This document shows positions 10,368 through 22,266 of a stretch of 64,000 nucleotides of DNA, piece after piece; within the stretch, counting starts at the first letter, position 1, and each line of letters opens with the position of its first letter. The position numbers and the translations under genes were made by a program. The notes below the pieces were generated by a model. It made no database searches, was not told the DNA's origin, and saw only the letters and a program-made list of their open reading frames with translations. The DNA comes from Melampsora larici-populina 98AG31 (taxonomy: Eukaryota; Basidiomycota; Pucciniomycetes; Pucciniales; Melampsoraceae), in NCBI RefSeq assembly GCF_000204055.1, contig NW_006768774.1, positions 160,133-224,132 on the forward strand. The letters are read 5' to 3'.

Positions 10368-13189
10368 TCAACCCATGGCATCAACTTCAACTGTAGCCTG
10401 GTCATTGCCGAGCCAATGACGGAGAAGGACAAGGTGACAGATGGTATTGGTGTAAAGTCGGCCTCGCGATGGCACGGCAATGTTTCCTGAGATTGAGAAA
10501 ACCCGTTCAACTGAGGCCGCTGCTGCGGCTATGGTGAGATGTTGGAGGGCAATCCGGGCTAACACCGGCAGGGCGCCGGTGGTTGACATACGCTACACAG
10601 AGTGAACAAAATCATGTCAGTTGTTGATTTGATGCCAAAAATAAATCAAAATCGAGCTCCTAACACTTACAGTCCAAAATTGGCCAATCGTTTCGCCAGG
10701 CAGGACTGGATCTTCCCGAAGGAAGTATCGGTCAAGTTCGTCGAGTGACCGAGTGGCGTTGGTGGACAACGGAATGGCAGTGGTGCCCAAAATCGAGTAG
10801 ATCTCGTCCAAGTTGTCGAGTTCAGGGTCATGTTCAGCAGGAGGGGTCGATTGTTGAGAAGAGCTAGGTGTTTCTTTGGGTTTCCAAAGGTTATACTCAT
10901 CACGCAGCTGTTTCTTGGCTGAGGTGGCCACCCCGTCACGATTGATGTGGCCTTCAAAAATCTTGTCCCTAAAACGTGGATCAAGCAGAGTAGACACCAA
11001 AGTTTGGGCATTGCCCTCTTCACGAGCCAAATACTTGATGAGCTTCAACTCAGCGCGACGGCAAGCCATCCCCCAATTGCCAAGCACTTGCATATGCTTA
11101 CGCAACACCTTTTGAATTTCCCAGAGCACCGGTAGGACCTTGTGTTTTGTGGGATCGTTGGATTGAAAGATTTGTGTCGCACGTTCAAACATCTCAAGCA
11201 CTGGAAGCAAGTATTCAATAGTTGACCAATCGGTTTTCGAGATGGCCAATTTTTTTCGTTTTGGGTCATCGGTGTAGAGAGTCAGCGATTTTTTGAGAAG
11301 CAAAGACTGTTGTACCTGTTAAGACACGCATTGGTGTTAGCGCATGAGTATGAAGAGATTTCGATCGATGAAGCCAATGTAAAAAAAGTAGTTCCACCGG
11401 GTGGGAGGGCAGCTCATAGGGAGAAGTTCCGGGTCATTTACGCTTTCTCGGATCTTGATGAAGGCCTCGAGTTCTTGAGGACTCTTGCGGATGTGAGTAT
11501 CCAAAGCTCTAATCCGGCTTACGACAGTCGACTTCTTACGGGTGGAAGGTTCCACGGTGGGTGATTCCTCAGGCTGGGTTTGAGTTGCTTCGGTTTCGAC
11601 TGACTCTTGCACTGCCTCCATGTCATAGGTTGCTTGGACAATGTCGAAATCGTTTTGGGTTGGGTCGAGTTCTTCTGACTGAGAGTCGAGGTCCATCAGG
11701 ATAGGTTCTTCCGGTTCGAAAGCTTGTTGGGGTTCGGCCATTCCAGAGTCCTCGTAAGCAGCGATATCGGCATCAGTCAACTCGCCCATCCCATCGAGGA
11801 AATCTTTGGCGACTAGGTTGATTACATGGCACATGCACCCATGAAACCGGGATGCAAAAGGCCAGCTAGTCCCCAACTCGGCGTATCGATCGCTCAAGTA
11901 ACGCACCATGGAGCGGTTGGAGGAAGCGTTGTCACCGGTAACTGAGTAATGTTTCTGAACCGCTCCCACGTGTTCAAGAGCATTCCAATAGACTTGAGCC
12001 AAATTTTCGCCGGTATGTTTGCCTTTCAGGGTCTGAAACAAAAGGAAAAGCAAGCAAAACACAGTTGAGTAAGATCAAGAGGTGAAATCGGGAAAAACCA
12101 TAAACGCAAGAGACATAAAGACAGTTACTGACCTTGAATGCAAGTAGCCGTCGGCAAAACTTGCCCTGAGAGTTAAAGAAGAATCCGTTAATTGCCATGT
12201 ATGTGTGAGAAAAATCCGTGCTCGTCCAGCAGTCGGTGGCCGTGGAAATAGATCCAGGCACATGAGAGATCTCTTCGATAAGTTGTTTTTCCAGTTCGTA
12301 GAATAAGGCTTCCGAATCTGCCTTGAGAGTCATTCGACCAGGCCATGGGAAGGACGGGCAGATCGCCCGTAAAGCTTTCTCCATCAAAACACCCTCAAAG
12401 ACCGAGAAAGGAAGGTTTTTGGATATTACCGCGCCAATAAGAAGCCTACGGAGCACTTTCTTGCGTTCGGCTGCAGAAAGTGGATCCTCGTCCGGAGCAA
12501 TGCTACCAGGCTCTCGGTTCATCCAGGCTACCGCCAGACCAGGACATTTTCGGCGGTGCTTATGGAGGTTCGAGTTTGGACGACCAGAGATCGTCAGGGC
12601 TACACTAACATTGTTAAATAAAATTTAAACATCATTAGTCAGTGACAAATCCGGGTGATCAGATGGGACAAGGTGGTTGAATACTTACGGGCAGTGAAGA
12701 CAGTAGTAGACCTTGGCTTCATCACCTTTGCCACTTCCATTGGCGGGTCCAGGAGCCGCCTCCGGTTCCTATAATTGGGTTATATGTCAATGTCAATGCT
12801 AAACATTGATAAACAAGGATTTCGGACTCAAAAATAGAAGGACTTGCATCATAATACAAGTAGACATTGGACCGGTGGGGATTCGACCTCACAGGGGAGT
12901 CATCAACATAGACCTTTTGGTCGGTGGCCTCGCGCGTCACGAGATGTCCAGGTCCATACTGAAGGGCTTGCCCATGGTTTGTAGCCAAAATGACGCCTGA
13001 GGCTCCACCCACAGCTCGAGAGGTGGTGGACGCTCGAGGTGCCAAAGTGCCATTCGAAGTTTCACGGGACAAAGTCGTAAGACGCGCACTAGAGGTATTG
13101 CGAGGAGTTGGAGCTGCTGCGGTTCCCACACGGGCGTAGGGAGATCGCACTGCTGGAGGAGTTTGGGGTGTAATTCTAGGTCTAGGCAT
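10368..13189 (-). CDS. hAT-family transposase with BED-like zinc finger
   Basis: Start MPRPRITPQTPP at 13189; stop at 10368. Exons in order: a Ser/Thr/Arg-rich N-terminal tail; a BED-type finger split by an intron (YYCLHCP, then NLHKHRRKC near 12540); helical region (AAERKKVLRRLLIGAVIS); catalytic core with ATDCWTSTDFSHTYMAING and VTGDNASSNRSMVRYL, where the hAT acidic residues are expected; CHVINLVAKDFLDG; an acidic insertion; then LLPVLEMFERATQIFQ and the C-terminal dimerisation domain with IAAAAASVERVFSISGNIAV. At least five introns split the frame (around 12650, 12130-12020, 11340-11300, 10660-10600). I see no stop inside the readable exons. The acting enzyme would cut at the element ends described for 9866-13960. 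Confidence 0.85.
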
Positions 13190-13582
13190 GGTGTGTTTGA
13201 GAAAGTGTGACGGGCTAGTTTTGAAAGAAAGGGAAGATAGAAAGGTAACAGGGATAGATATAAATCTAGGTCAGAAGTCAGAGATCGATGGATAGAAAGA
13301 CTTGAGGGGGAGATGGAAAAGGAAGACAACATATATAATATAGAAATGTTGCTGCTCACCGAAGGTCCAATTCCCATTCAAGATCTCCAATATTCATTAT
13401 ATCGGAGTTGACCCACGAAAGCGCTGGTAGCCATAACTCAATGTGGCGAAATGCCAATTGCTGAGCCATTGGCTAATACCTCAATCGTAGGATTGTTTGG
13501 CGATTAATTGGCCAGCCACCGTTAGATCGAGCGTGGTCCACAGTTGAAATTATTGATGGATTGGGTGTGAGGAGAGGATTGG

Positions 13583-13802
13583 NNNNNNNNNNNNNNNNNN
13601 NNNNNNNNNNNNNNNNNNNNNNNNNNNNNNNNNNNNNNNNNNNNNNNNNNNNNNNNNNNNNNNNNNNNNNNNNNNNNNNNNNNNNNNNNNNNNNNNNNNN
13701 NNNNNNNNNNNNNNNNNNNNNNNNNNNNNNNNNNNNNNNNNNNNNNNNNNNNNNNNNNNNNNNNNNNNNNNNNNNNNNNNNNNNNNNNNNNNNNNNNNNN
13801 NN
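13583..13802. other. Assembly gap (220 N)
   Basis: A run of N inside the 5' non-coding part of the hAT element. Open frames that run through it are artefacts. Confidence 0.99.
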
Positions 13803-14160
13803 AGTATTGTGTAATCATGTTACACTTACATGTGAGTATTCTGATACTGAGACAACTCAGTTGGTGCCCATTGAGAGCACCAACTTACTCACCCACGGGG
13901 CCAAAACCCGTACAGAGTGAGTATGAGTTGAGTATACTCATACTCACTTCTGCATTCCTGACTCAAACAATCAGGTTCGTGCCACCTTTTTCAAAAAATG
14001 TCAAAAACATAGATTCAAAGTTGATCTTTTGGCGGGGGAATTCCTGGGAATTTGCTGGAACTTTTTTTTTGGATTTTTCTACAGTTCATTTTCCCCACAA
14101 AAACGACATTTTGAAAGCAGGTTTTCAAGAAAGGTAGCACGAACCTGATTGTTTTGAGTA

Positions 14161-14485
14161 CCGTAAATATTGCATTGTCGGAGCGGCTCAAGCGGCTGAG
14201 CATGTGCTCAAGTCCTTTTGGCTTCCCGGGCAAAAATTGCTTATGCCTTAAGTAATGTTCTCAGGGCGCCGTACGACTTTCTGTGGTTACATACCTCCTG
14301 TGGGAGTTATGCCCGTTTTGGATGTATGTATCTGAATTTGTAATGTATCAAATTCCAAATACGGAAGGCCCGGACTCTCGAAAACGGGCGGCCCATATTT
14401 CCTCGTTCCTTTGATTGCTCTCGCTGATTAGAAGATCAATCAGCTGTGTAAGTTCCAAGTTGTGTCTTTGAACTCGAAGGTACAT
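14161..14485. other. Short non-coding stretch before the LINE fragment
   Basis: No gene or repeat recognised. It ends with the left copy of the LINE target duplication (14473-14485). Confidence 0.4.
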
Positions 14486-15431
14486 TTTTTTTTTTTTTGC
14501 ATTGTTTTAAGTGTTTTTTTAGCCGCTAGGCTATCAAACACTTGTAATATGTCCAGCACCGGTAAAACCCCTCTGGCTGTGTCAGGGGAAAGGTTGCTGT
14601 TGGCGGTTTCATCTAGTATACATGTTTGATAGTGTGTAATGTGAAGAAGGGCGATGAAGTAGGGATGAAATAGATACTATTCTATTGGTTGATGCCTGTC
14701 TGGCGGGAGTGGTTGGTCTGTGGCAATTGCCCAGGTCCATCGGTTTGCAAACCTCCAAGTGGAGTTGCAATAGTCTGCTATAAGTTTGAAGCATCTGGGG
14801 TCGGAAAGGAGTCGTTTGTTCAGCGTGGTAGCATGTTCGTGAAGTGCTTGTTCAAGCGTGTTTTGGTGAAATTCGTATATCTGACAAATAAAAAGAAAGT
14901 GATCAACATTTTCGATGCCCTCTTGGCAATCGCACGTTGGGTCAATTGGTTGTTTAAATTGGTTTAGGTATGCGTTGAGTGGGGCATGGCCTGATCTTAA
15001 TTGGGTGATTGTGGCGACTTCATGCTTGAGGAGTGTTGACAGGCCGTCCAGATGCTTTTTTGGTTGTGGTTTGTGTCCTAAGCGCTTCACTTCTTTCTCG
15101 TCAAAGGTTTCAGTTTGTTCGGTTCGCCATTCTTTGATGGCTGCTAGGAAAGCTGCGGTGTTAGGTGTGTTAGTAAAAGTACTCGGTAAGCTTCTTTTTG
15201 CTAAGGTATTAGCAATCTTATCTGCGGCTTCATTTCGTGGTATGCCTTTGTGACCAGGGCACCATCGTATTGTGATGCGCATGTCCGGAAAACTCTGGTG
15301 CAAGCATTGTAGAATTTTGAAGGTCTGTTGTCGGTTATCGAGAGATGAGATTGATGAGGAATTGGAGAGTAAGTCTTTTACTACTCCCTGGTTGTCAAGT
15401 ACAATGGTTGTTCGTCGTGTAGTTGGAGTTT
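14486..15431 (-). mobile_element. 5'-truncated LINE (Tad1-like) with poly(A) and 13-bp target duplication
   Basis: Inserted in minus orientation: the poly(A) tail appears as T-run at 14486-14498, preceded (on the minus strand) by the same 3' UTR as the full-length LINE at 44361-60075. The 13-bp direct repeat CTCGAAGGTACAT flanks it (14473-14485 and 15432-15444). Only the RNase H C-terminal half and the CCHC tail of ORF2 remain, the normal outcome of incomplete target-primed reverse transcription. It shares most but not all residues with the full-length copy, so the two are separate members of one family. Confidence 0.93.
14683..15431 (-). pseudogene. LINE ORF2 remnant: RNase H end plus CCHC tail
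   Basis: Open frame of about 248 codons without its own start; the apparent Met lies in the flanking target duplication. Visible parts: TIVLDNQGVVKDLL and RWCPGHKGIPRNEAADKIAN (C-terminal half of RNase H, with the conserved His and Asp), then CDCQEGIENVDHFLFIC (reverse-transcriptase-type zinc knuckle). It ends with WRFANRWTWAIATDQPLP. It lacks the endonuclease and polymerase domains, so it cannot support retrotransposition. No internal stop is present. Confidence 0.9.
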
Positions 15432-15544
15432 CTCGAAGGTACATATACCTACACCGTCTCGGTCATGATCCTCATCCCGTTTTGACATCTGGATCGTTCC
15501 TGAGACGGAGGTGGGGAGGACCCTGGAAAGCGCCTATGGAGGTC

Positions 15545-15800
15545 GGTGACGAAAAAGGTCGGAATTTGGGCAAAAATCGGGGCTGAGTTAGTGACGAAAA
15601 AGGTCGGAATTGTGATTTCTGGATAAAATGTTAGGGCGCGTTCACTTAAGCAATTTCTGGTGAGAAATCACATTCTGCAAAATTTAAAGTGTCTATCTGG
15701 TGGTGTATGTTTCATTTTTGCATTAAAAAATTTACAGAATGTGATTTCTGGTCGGAAATTCCTTAAGTGAACGCGCCCTTAGTGACGTGAAAGGTCGGAA
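15545..15800 (+). repeat. Subterminal repeats of the P-like element
   Basis: Three copies of a roughly 20-bp motif with core GTGACGAAAAAGGTCGGAAT start near 15545, 15591 and 15781; the third has a base change (GTGACGTGAAAGG). One copy (33948) and an inverted partner (37054-37077) occur at the far end of the same element. Repeated subterminal motifs of this kind are usually transposase binding sites; that role is inferred. Confidence 0.7.
15634..15778. mobile_element. 145-bp MITE, PIF/Harbinger-like
   Basis: Inverted ends GGGCGCGTTCACTTAAG (15634-15650 and 15762-15778) with further inverted similarity inside (ATCACATTCTG versus CAGAATGTGAT). TTA flanks both sides (15631-15633 and 15779-15781), the 3-bp target preferred by PIF/Harbinger elements. 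No coding capacity. It sits between the second and third subterminal repeats of the P-like element. Confidence 0.85.
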
Positions 15801-16245
15801 TTCTGATCTCGAGTCAAAAAAATTTCACTGACCATGGACGGTCTGGGTCAGTGGTCAGTTCACGATTGTGTACTGTCTGGGTCACAGTTCACAATTGTGT
15901 ACTGCTGGGTCAGTTCTGCCAGTTCATGATAGTGAACTGTCAAGCTGTACAGTTCACAATCCTATATTAATTTATGAATGTACGTTCAGTACGTTCGCTC
16001 TGGTTTGTTATATAAAACATCAGACAAAGAGGGAAAATGTCCTCAAATGTCCAAAAGCATCACAAAACGTTGGAAAGTGTCAGAGGAGATGTCAAACAAA
16101 AGAAGCTAAAGAAGACTGAGAAAGAGGTCCGAAACGGGGCTTGAAAAGAGAGAAAACAAATGATATGTCTTTCAGCCAGTCTTTTGAAAACATCTAAAAG
16201 AAAACTTTTATTTGCGCTGTGAAACCCCTGGAGAACTCTTACAAA

Positions 16246-19209
16246 ATGCCTAAAAGAACCCGAGAAACTTCGAATGATGTAGTAGATGTCCTTGTTATCG
16301 AGAGTGATCCGGAGGAGGACAACAATTCCAAAGACAACGATGTTATCTTTGTGGAAGAAGTTTCCACCAGCAACACGAGCACTTCCAGACCACCAAAGCA
16401 GACCAGCACGGCCGCCATACCACCAAAGAAGAAACAACAGACCGGAACGACTCCTCGAAGGAATCCAATACTTTCATGTCCCCTATCGAAGCCCAATAAA
16501 GAATGTTCCCGCTGCAAGACTGATGACACGGTAAATCAAAAAACTCTACATTGTCATTGTGGAAGTAAGATTAAACTTCGAAAGGGACGTTTAGAAGCTG
16601 CTGAGGATCACTGGAAAAGCCGTACGTCCAATTAATGATGAAATTTTATAAAAGAGATCTCAATATATACATGTACTTTGTCATCCAGGAGCTTGTAAAG
16701 ATCGTACAGAGAGGATAGAGGCAAACAAAGTCCTCTCATCCTGGGTCACTGTCACAAAGGTCAAAAAGACGATTGATATGCCATGCTCGGGATTAACTGA
16801 CGAGTCATGGAAGCGACCACGATCCAAGTACACTATTGCCAATTGTATTGAACATTCTCCTATGCCATACCACGGGGCTAAACGCTGGGTTATATGTCAA
16901 GAGCTTTTTGGTACAACTCAAGAGATTCAACTTTCGGCCGATCAGAAGAAACGACTGCACAACACTCTCGAAGCGAACGCGGTTTGGAAAATTCGGCGAC
17001 ATGGCGAGCAGGCATCTATCCACTCGGCTCAGTGTACTAACAAGGTGGAATGTCATGCTGGTACTTTGCATCCGATGTGTGATAAGTGTGAGGAATTGAA
17101 AAAAGTTAGAAGTCTCATCAAATCCATCAATACTCTTTACGCTACAGATGAGACAATCAAATACATACCAAGAGTTTTGATGACCGGTGACCAATTTCAA
17201 GCGGTCCTAAGAAAGTTTACAGAGCTCCAGATCCTTCAAAAATCATTAGAGAAAGCTACTGCTGAAGGGGATGAGGAATTCTGGACTGCGATCGGAACGT
17301 ATGGGAAGGCTGGCCTTTTTAAAGATAAGGATGTAGTTCGAGGATTGATGATGGCAGTAGGTGTGCGAGCCGAGAGAGAGTCAAAAGGAAAAAGCTTGCG
17401 AGGAAGGCGGATTGATGTCTACTTGGACAACTTCTTAACAACATTGGGCTCTATCAGCTGTTGTTCCCTCAAGTTCTTCAACGACAACTTTTCCGGCCGG
17501 TCTGCTCGGAGCATGCGTCAAATTCAATTGCTCTCTGGTATGAATCTTGAAGACGGGCTACATTCTTCAAATTTTGAGCATGTTGCTGCAATCCTTGAAC
17601 AACTCAATTACACAGGACCAGTGGCAGCAGCAACAGACGAGACAGTATGTGTGAAGTCGTTGCGCCATTACAATGGCTTCATAGTAGGAGCCCAGGGTGG
17701 TGACATCAGCTTTGTTGATGGAAACAATATTGAGAAAATAGTAAAGTCAACTGTATCGTCCGGAAACCTTTGTTCAAAGGTGAGTTTTTGTGTTCAAACA
17801 CACTCTCAATATGTGTTTGATACTTATGAAAATCAAACCTCAATTCCTTTGATTTTATTTAGATTCAAGCATATACTATACAGGTGCCTTTACCCAACAT
17901 GTCTACATTTATAGTTGCCGTGATTGCTAGTCGAAGCAAGGAGAATGCCTCAGATGTTGCTGCTCAACATCATACTTTTTTTTGTGAATGTCAATCAGCA
18001 GGAATCAATGTTCTTTCACTTGGATCTGATGGTGCTCCAACTGAGCTGGCTGCACAAGAGCAAATCATCGAGTCAACAACTCAGTACTTGACTTACTCCA
18101 ACAACAATCTTGATGTCTTTGTCAAGGTACCTTTACTGGGCGAGAATTTAATGCCTGTTGTATTGGTTCAGGACCCAAAGCACGCACGGAAGACGGCCGC
18201 AAATCAACTCCTCTCCAGAGCTCGTGTACTTGCATTTGGACGATACTATGTTGATATCCAGCAACTTGCAACCATCCTACAAGATGCAAACTCGCCAATC
18301 TACAAACGTGATGTTTTTGACTGTGACCGACAAGACAATGGACGCGCTTATTGTACGTTTTCTGCCAAGACCCTTGAATCAGCTCTCAAACACGAAGAAT
18401 GTACCAGACTGGCTGTATATCTCTTCATTTTTGGAGAGATGTGTGATGCATGGCTCAACCAAGATATTGGACATCGAGCACGTATTTGATCAGCCTGGAC
18501 AGCCGCTTTTTTCATTCGTATCTGGAACAACTATCTTACTCGGCGACAGAATCAACCACACAGCCTAATGAGTGTTTCAGCTAATGGAATTTCACCTCAA
18601 AGCTTCAAGATATTCTCAACAATGGCCTTACGCCTCATTGGTCTCATTATTTCACATTGTCAATTTTATTCTTCAATTCCCTTGATGCCTTGGAAACATG
18701 GAACTGAGCCACTTGAGCACGCATTTGGTTGGATGCGAGTAATTTCACCCAACTTCACTGTTCTTGATGCCCGACAGATGATTCCAAAGATTCATGCTGT
18801 GGTCAAGAGTCTGGCAAGTGGTATGGTGAACTTCGAAGGATCAGAACATATACATGCTGGTACGTTTTTACACTTCTGTATAAAAATATAAGTGAACTAT
18901 CAGATGACTGATTGATGGACATGGAATAGGATATAAACACGCATTTGCAAACGAAAAAGCACCCACGCACACCAATCACCTTTGTCACTTCCCAAATGAT
19001 GAAGAAATTACATTCAAGCTTAATGCAGCCAAAACGTATGCCACAAGTTTGGCTGCTTTTGTTGGGATGCACGACAGTCCAGTTGTTGACGACTCAGAAC
19101 TACACTCAAATTTGACAAGCTGCGATGGTACACATTCTTATTCTTTCATTGACTAATCATCTAGATCCCTAAACTGACTGAGCATGATATCAATCAGATG
19201 TCTTTGTAT
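16246..19209 (+). pseudogene. P-like (RNase H-fold) transposase, 5' half, with an in-frame stop
   Basis: Start MPKRTRETSNDV at 16246. Exon 1 ends at 16621 and exon 2 begins at 16689, giving a zinc-finger region (CSRCKTDD, LHCHCGSKIK, HWKS then ACKDR). Exon 2 runs to 17779; exon 3 starts at 17863. The core shows CHAGTLHPMCDKCEEL, NFSGRSARSMRQIQLLSG, YTGPVAAATDETV, VIASRSKENASDVA, LGSDGAPTELAAQEQ and later WKHGTEPLEHAFGWMRV, the pattern of a fungal transposase family that I place nearest P elements. At 18487-18489 the frame meets TGA (TTGA context), after which the same frame continues cleanly (SAWTAAFFIRIWNNYLTRR). A later exon ends at 19137 and a last one starts at 19198 before the DIRS breaks the gene. 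The superfamily is the uncertain part; transposase identity is not. Confidence 0.7.
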
Positions 19210-19466
19210 GTCTTAACCAAGGCACGACTTAAGGGAAGAGTTCCATGAGCAAAGTTCTAGGGTAGTGAGTTAACCTGTACAACCTGTACGGAAGAATGTT
19301 TTCCAACATTCAAGATTCCAAATCTGGAAAATTTTCGCACCCAACCTTCACACCCTTTTCGAACCTTGCAAATAGGATCAAGACATTCAAAGTTTCTATA
19401 GCTCAATCCCTACACTCCATCTTTTTGTGATCCCGTCCTAAGTTCTCACGCCTTCTTTCAGAAACC

Positions 19467-22266
19467 ATGTCATCTTTCAACAAAGAGGTCGAAGCAGCAA
19501 AGAAGAAAGTCACAGCTGCAGGAACAAAGATTCGATTAACAAGAAAAAGTCACAAAGAACAGGGAGTACCGAATGCGGATCAAAGCGCAACAGGCGAAGC
19601 TAGCACCAGCAACGCACAAATACAACAACGACTTTCTAACTCCAACAACGGGCAGCAACAACAGCCACAGACGGCGGAAGAACAACGTGCTAGCGGAGGG
19701 AACGGCAGCGGGAATCGGGATCAACAAACTGAGGAGAAGACCGCTGACAACATGGTGGAGGACCAAGGTGTTAACGAACCGTCGGAGGAGAACCAAGAGA
19801 ATCGTAAGTTATCGCAGAGAGAGCGGAAGAAACAAAAAGAAAATTCCTTTTTTTTGTTTTTTTATATATATTCCCCCACAATAAATATCCAAGTCCCTTT
19901 CTCTAGACACTTTCCAGAAGATTCCTCGGCCTATAAACCTTTTGTCTCCTACCCAAAGAAAAATCGTTGTTTACGTGCTACCACATCACACAAACGCTGC
20001 CTAAATCTTCCAAAGGAAAGGCAGCGGGAGTAGAGATATCAAAGAGAGAAGAAATGAAAAGATTCGTTTAGGCGATGAGACGAAAGGTGTCCCAGTCACA
20101 TAATACTGAGGCTAGGCACGAGCTATATCGTGACCAAAAAAGTTCCAACGATGGAAATGAAAAAGGCAATATATAGCCATGCACAAAATTGTTGAGCAAA
20201 GTGTGATAACGAAGTCATGAAAGTAGCAGAAAGTACTGAAACATACCGTGAAATCTTTCTCCTAACACAGAAGTGCTTAATCACGAGGACCGAAAAGCAA
20301 AGTGGATGGAAAGGCTAGAGCACGAGTATTACTGGGGAGATCATCAACGAGCAGACAAGATGCTCAGAGCGTTCAACGCAGTGTACGGCGGCGCAAACCC
20401 TACGCAACAAGAACGGGACAACATAACCAATAATGCCGTCAACATTGTCGGTGGGAAACGTGCTAGATCTCCGGACGGACAAGAAAACATACAAGATGTA
20501 GTCCAACGTCCAAGAACCGAGTCGCTAATCCCAGGCGGAGAAAGCGAGAGCGACGGGGAGCAAGCCCCAGCCCAGGAGAAGAAGAAAGATCCGGAAGCCA
20601 AAAAGGTTGTGACGAAGAGGAAGAAAGCTATCGAGCAGATGGACCTCTCTAGCGACAAAGACTCAGGGAGTAGTGGCGACGATGATAATGGTAAGTGAAC
20701 CACATAGTCGGATGACCCGAGCCATAGTGGAGGCGAGACCTGAATAAACTGACGAAATAGATGCTGCGTTCCAGAAACGGAAGAAGGTATTACCTATATG
20801 ATAGGAAAACCGATAGAGGGATCGATACTGCTGCCTTTAACCCCGTATTTCGAAAACAGGATGAAAAATCTGAAAGCTTACGTTCAGTTAACGGTTTTCG
20901 ACCCTGCATGGATCGAAAGCGATCACCGTCAAGTAGGAAAGAAGAAAACAAAATCCCTGAAAGAATTACAAGAGGATGACTCAACGGCTACTTACTCAGG
21001 ACTAACACCCCCAGAAGAGTTACTAATGACTTACGGGGCGTGGACGGACGCAATTGATTTATTCATAAAGTATGTCGAGACCGAATACAATAGACCAGCC
21101 GCCGCGAAAATGTTCAGACGCCACAGAGATAACGTGCGGAAGATAAGGAGTTCAACGAAGTGCTGGATGGTGGCTTTAAGATACTGCATGAAAGTAAGGC
21201 TGGTCGTCATGGTGGTAAAGAAGAAGGACGGAAAGAGGGTCATGATCGACGCAGGACATCTTCACGAAGAAATTTTACGCGAGGCAAAAGACGATGCGGA
21301 CAATAACGGGGAGAGGAAGTTCCTCGAGAACCCGTACGTCGCAGGCGGTGGAAAAGAATCGATTGACCCAGTTACGGGTTTGACAAAGTCAAGTGCGAAA
21401 CGCAACTTCGCATCCAACAACGGAGGTTCGACAAGCCATGGTAAGTTTTCAGGACAAACCGTTTTTTAGACATCCACCCACAAACACTAGATCAATCGTA
21501 TCAAGCTAACAAAGAGACCGGCTTACCCACAAACGTTGTTATGTATACAGGGAGTTCGTCGGCAAACTTGAGCGAACCCTGGGGCAAACCAGCCGGCGCG
21601 GGTTACCAAGGTAGAAATTTCATCGAGAACTTCAGCTCTTTCAAAAAGGCAAACGGTACCTGGAACCCGGGGAAGAAGACCGACGCAAACCAGGTTTTTG
21701 GGGCTGACGGAAACGGAAAAGGGAAAGTCCAGTACAAGGGAAGAGGTGGCGGTAACGCAGGTACCGGGAACAGTAGCACTGGTAACCACACTGAAGCTGA
21801 AAAGCAGTAAGTCCGGACTGTTTAGAAACTATAGAGATGTAGTACAATAGCTGTGATCCCACATGAAAAGTAATAATTCGTTTCAATACAAACACCTTTT
21901 TCCATCATAGAGACGTTCAGACAAACGAACCTGAAAAATTTGTGAGAATGGCCCCGCCCATCGTGAGAAAAAAGATAGAGTTGCCAAAAGTTGTGAACCT
22001 CGTTCCAGACCCAGAACCAACTAGAACCGCTGTAGAAGAAACAACTCAGCGCGTGACAAGCCAGACCTGCAGAAAATACCTACCAACGTCGAGTCAACCA
22101 CACCCTCCAGAGCATTTAAAACCAAAGCTCGTAAACGAGTACAGGACCTCAATACCAAAGCTAATACCATCACTCCCAGAAGGCGGTTATCATATGAACA
22201 GGGTTTGGCCAGAAAAGGTCGAGTGCGAAATGAACCTTGAGGCCTGGGAGAGAACTTTAAAGACGC
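19467..22266 (+). CDS. DIRS Gag-like N-terminal region, five exons
   Basis: Start MSSFNKEVEAAKKKVTAAG at 19467. Exons that join in phase: 19467-19803, 20271-20690, 20775-21440, 21551-21806 and 21911-22266. All four donors read GTAAGT and all acceptors end AG. The product starts Gln/Asn-rich and charged, then has WMERLEHEYYWGDHQRADKM, an acidic Ser-rich linker, a folded-looking block (AYVQLTVFDPAWIESDHRQV, LLMTYGAWTDAIDLFIKYVE, FRRHRDNVRKIRSSTKCW), a Gly/Asn-rich stretch, and LVNEYRTSIPKLIPSLPEGG just before the reverse transcriptase. The block resembles the Gag-like protein that precedes RT in fungal DIRS elements. The frame would run directly into the RT at 23893, so Gag and RT may be one polyprotein, now split by the 22267-23892 insert. 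No zinc knuckle is present. Confidence 0.7.

Larger units (their letters stand above)
9866..13960 (-). mobile_element. hAT transposon, complete ends, 8-bp target duplication
   Basis: Ends carry the inverted repeat CAGGAATGCAGAAGTGAGT (9866-9884 and 13942-13960), starting with CAG as hAT ends usually do. They are flanked by a perfect 8-bp direct repeat ACTCAAAC (9858-9865 and 13961-13968). Subterminal zones (9880-10110 and 13830-13950) are dense in GAGTACTC/GTGAGT-like repeats, the usual place of transposase binding sites. One minus-strand transposase gene fills the interior. A 220-base assembly gap lies near the 5' end of that gene, so the element length is nominal. Confidence 0.93.
9859..14158. 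mobile_element. TA-flanked MITE (about 0.2 kb), split by a hAT element
   Basis: Ignoring the inserted hAT, the left end reads CTCAAACAATCAGGTTCGTG and the right end is its inverted match (CACGAACCTGATTG TTTTGAG) at 14133-14158. TA dinucleotides flank both sides (9857-9858 and 14159-14160), the target size used by Tc1/mariner elements. The MITE without its insert is about 198 bp, the bulk of it lying at 13969-14158, and carries no gene. The hAT landed seven bases inside its left end. No relation to the Tc1-like element at 33991 is visible from the terminal sequences. Confidence 0.75.

Noticed and set aside
13522..13920. Open frames running across 13583-13802
   Set aside because: They are open only because the interval is an assembly gap of N.
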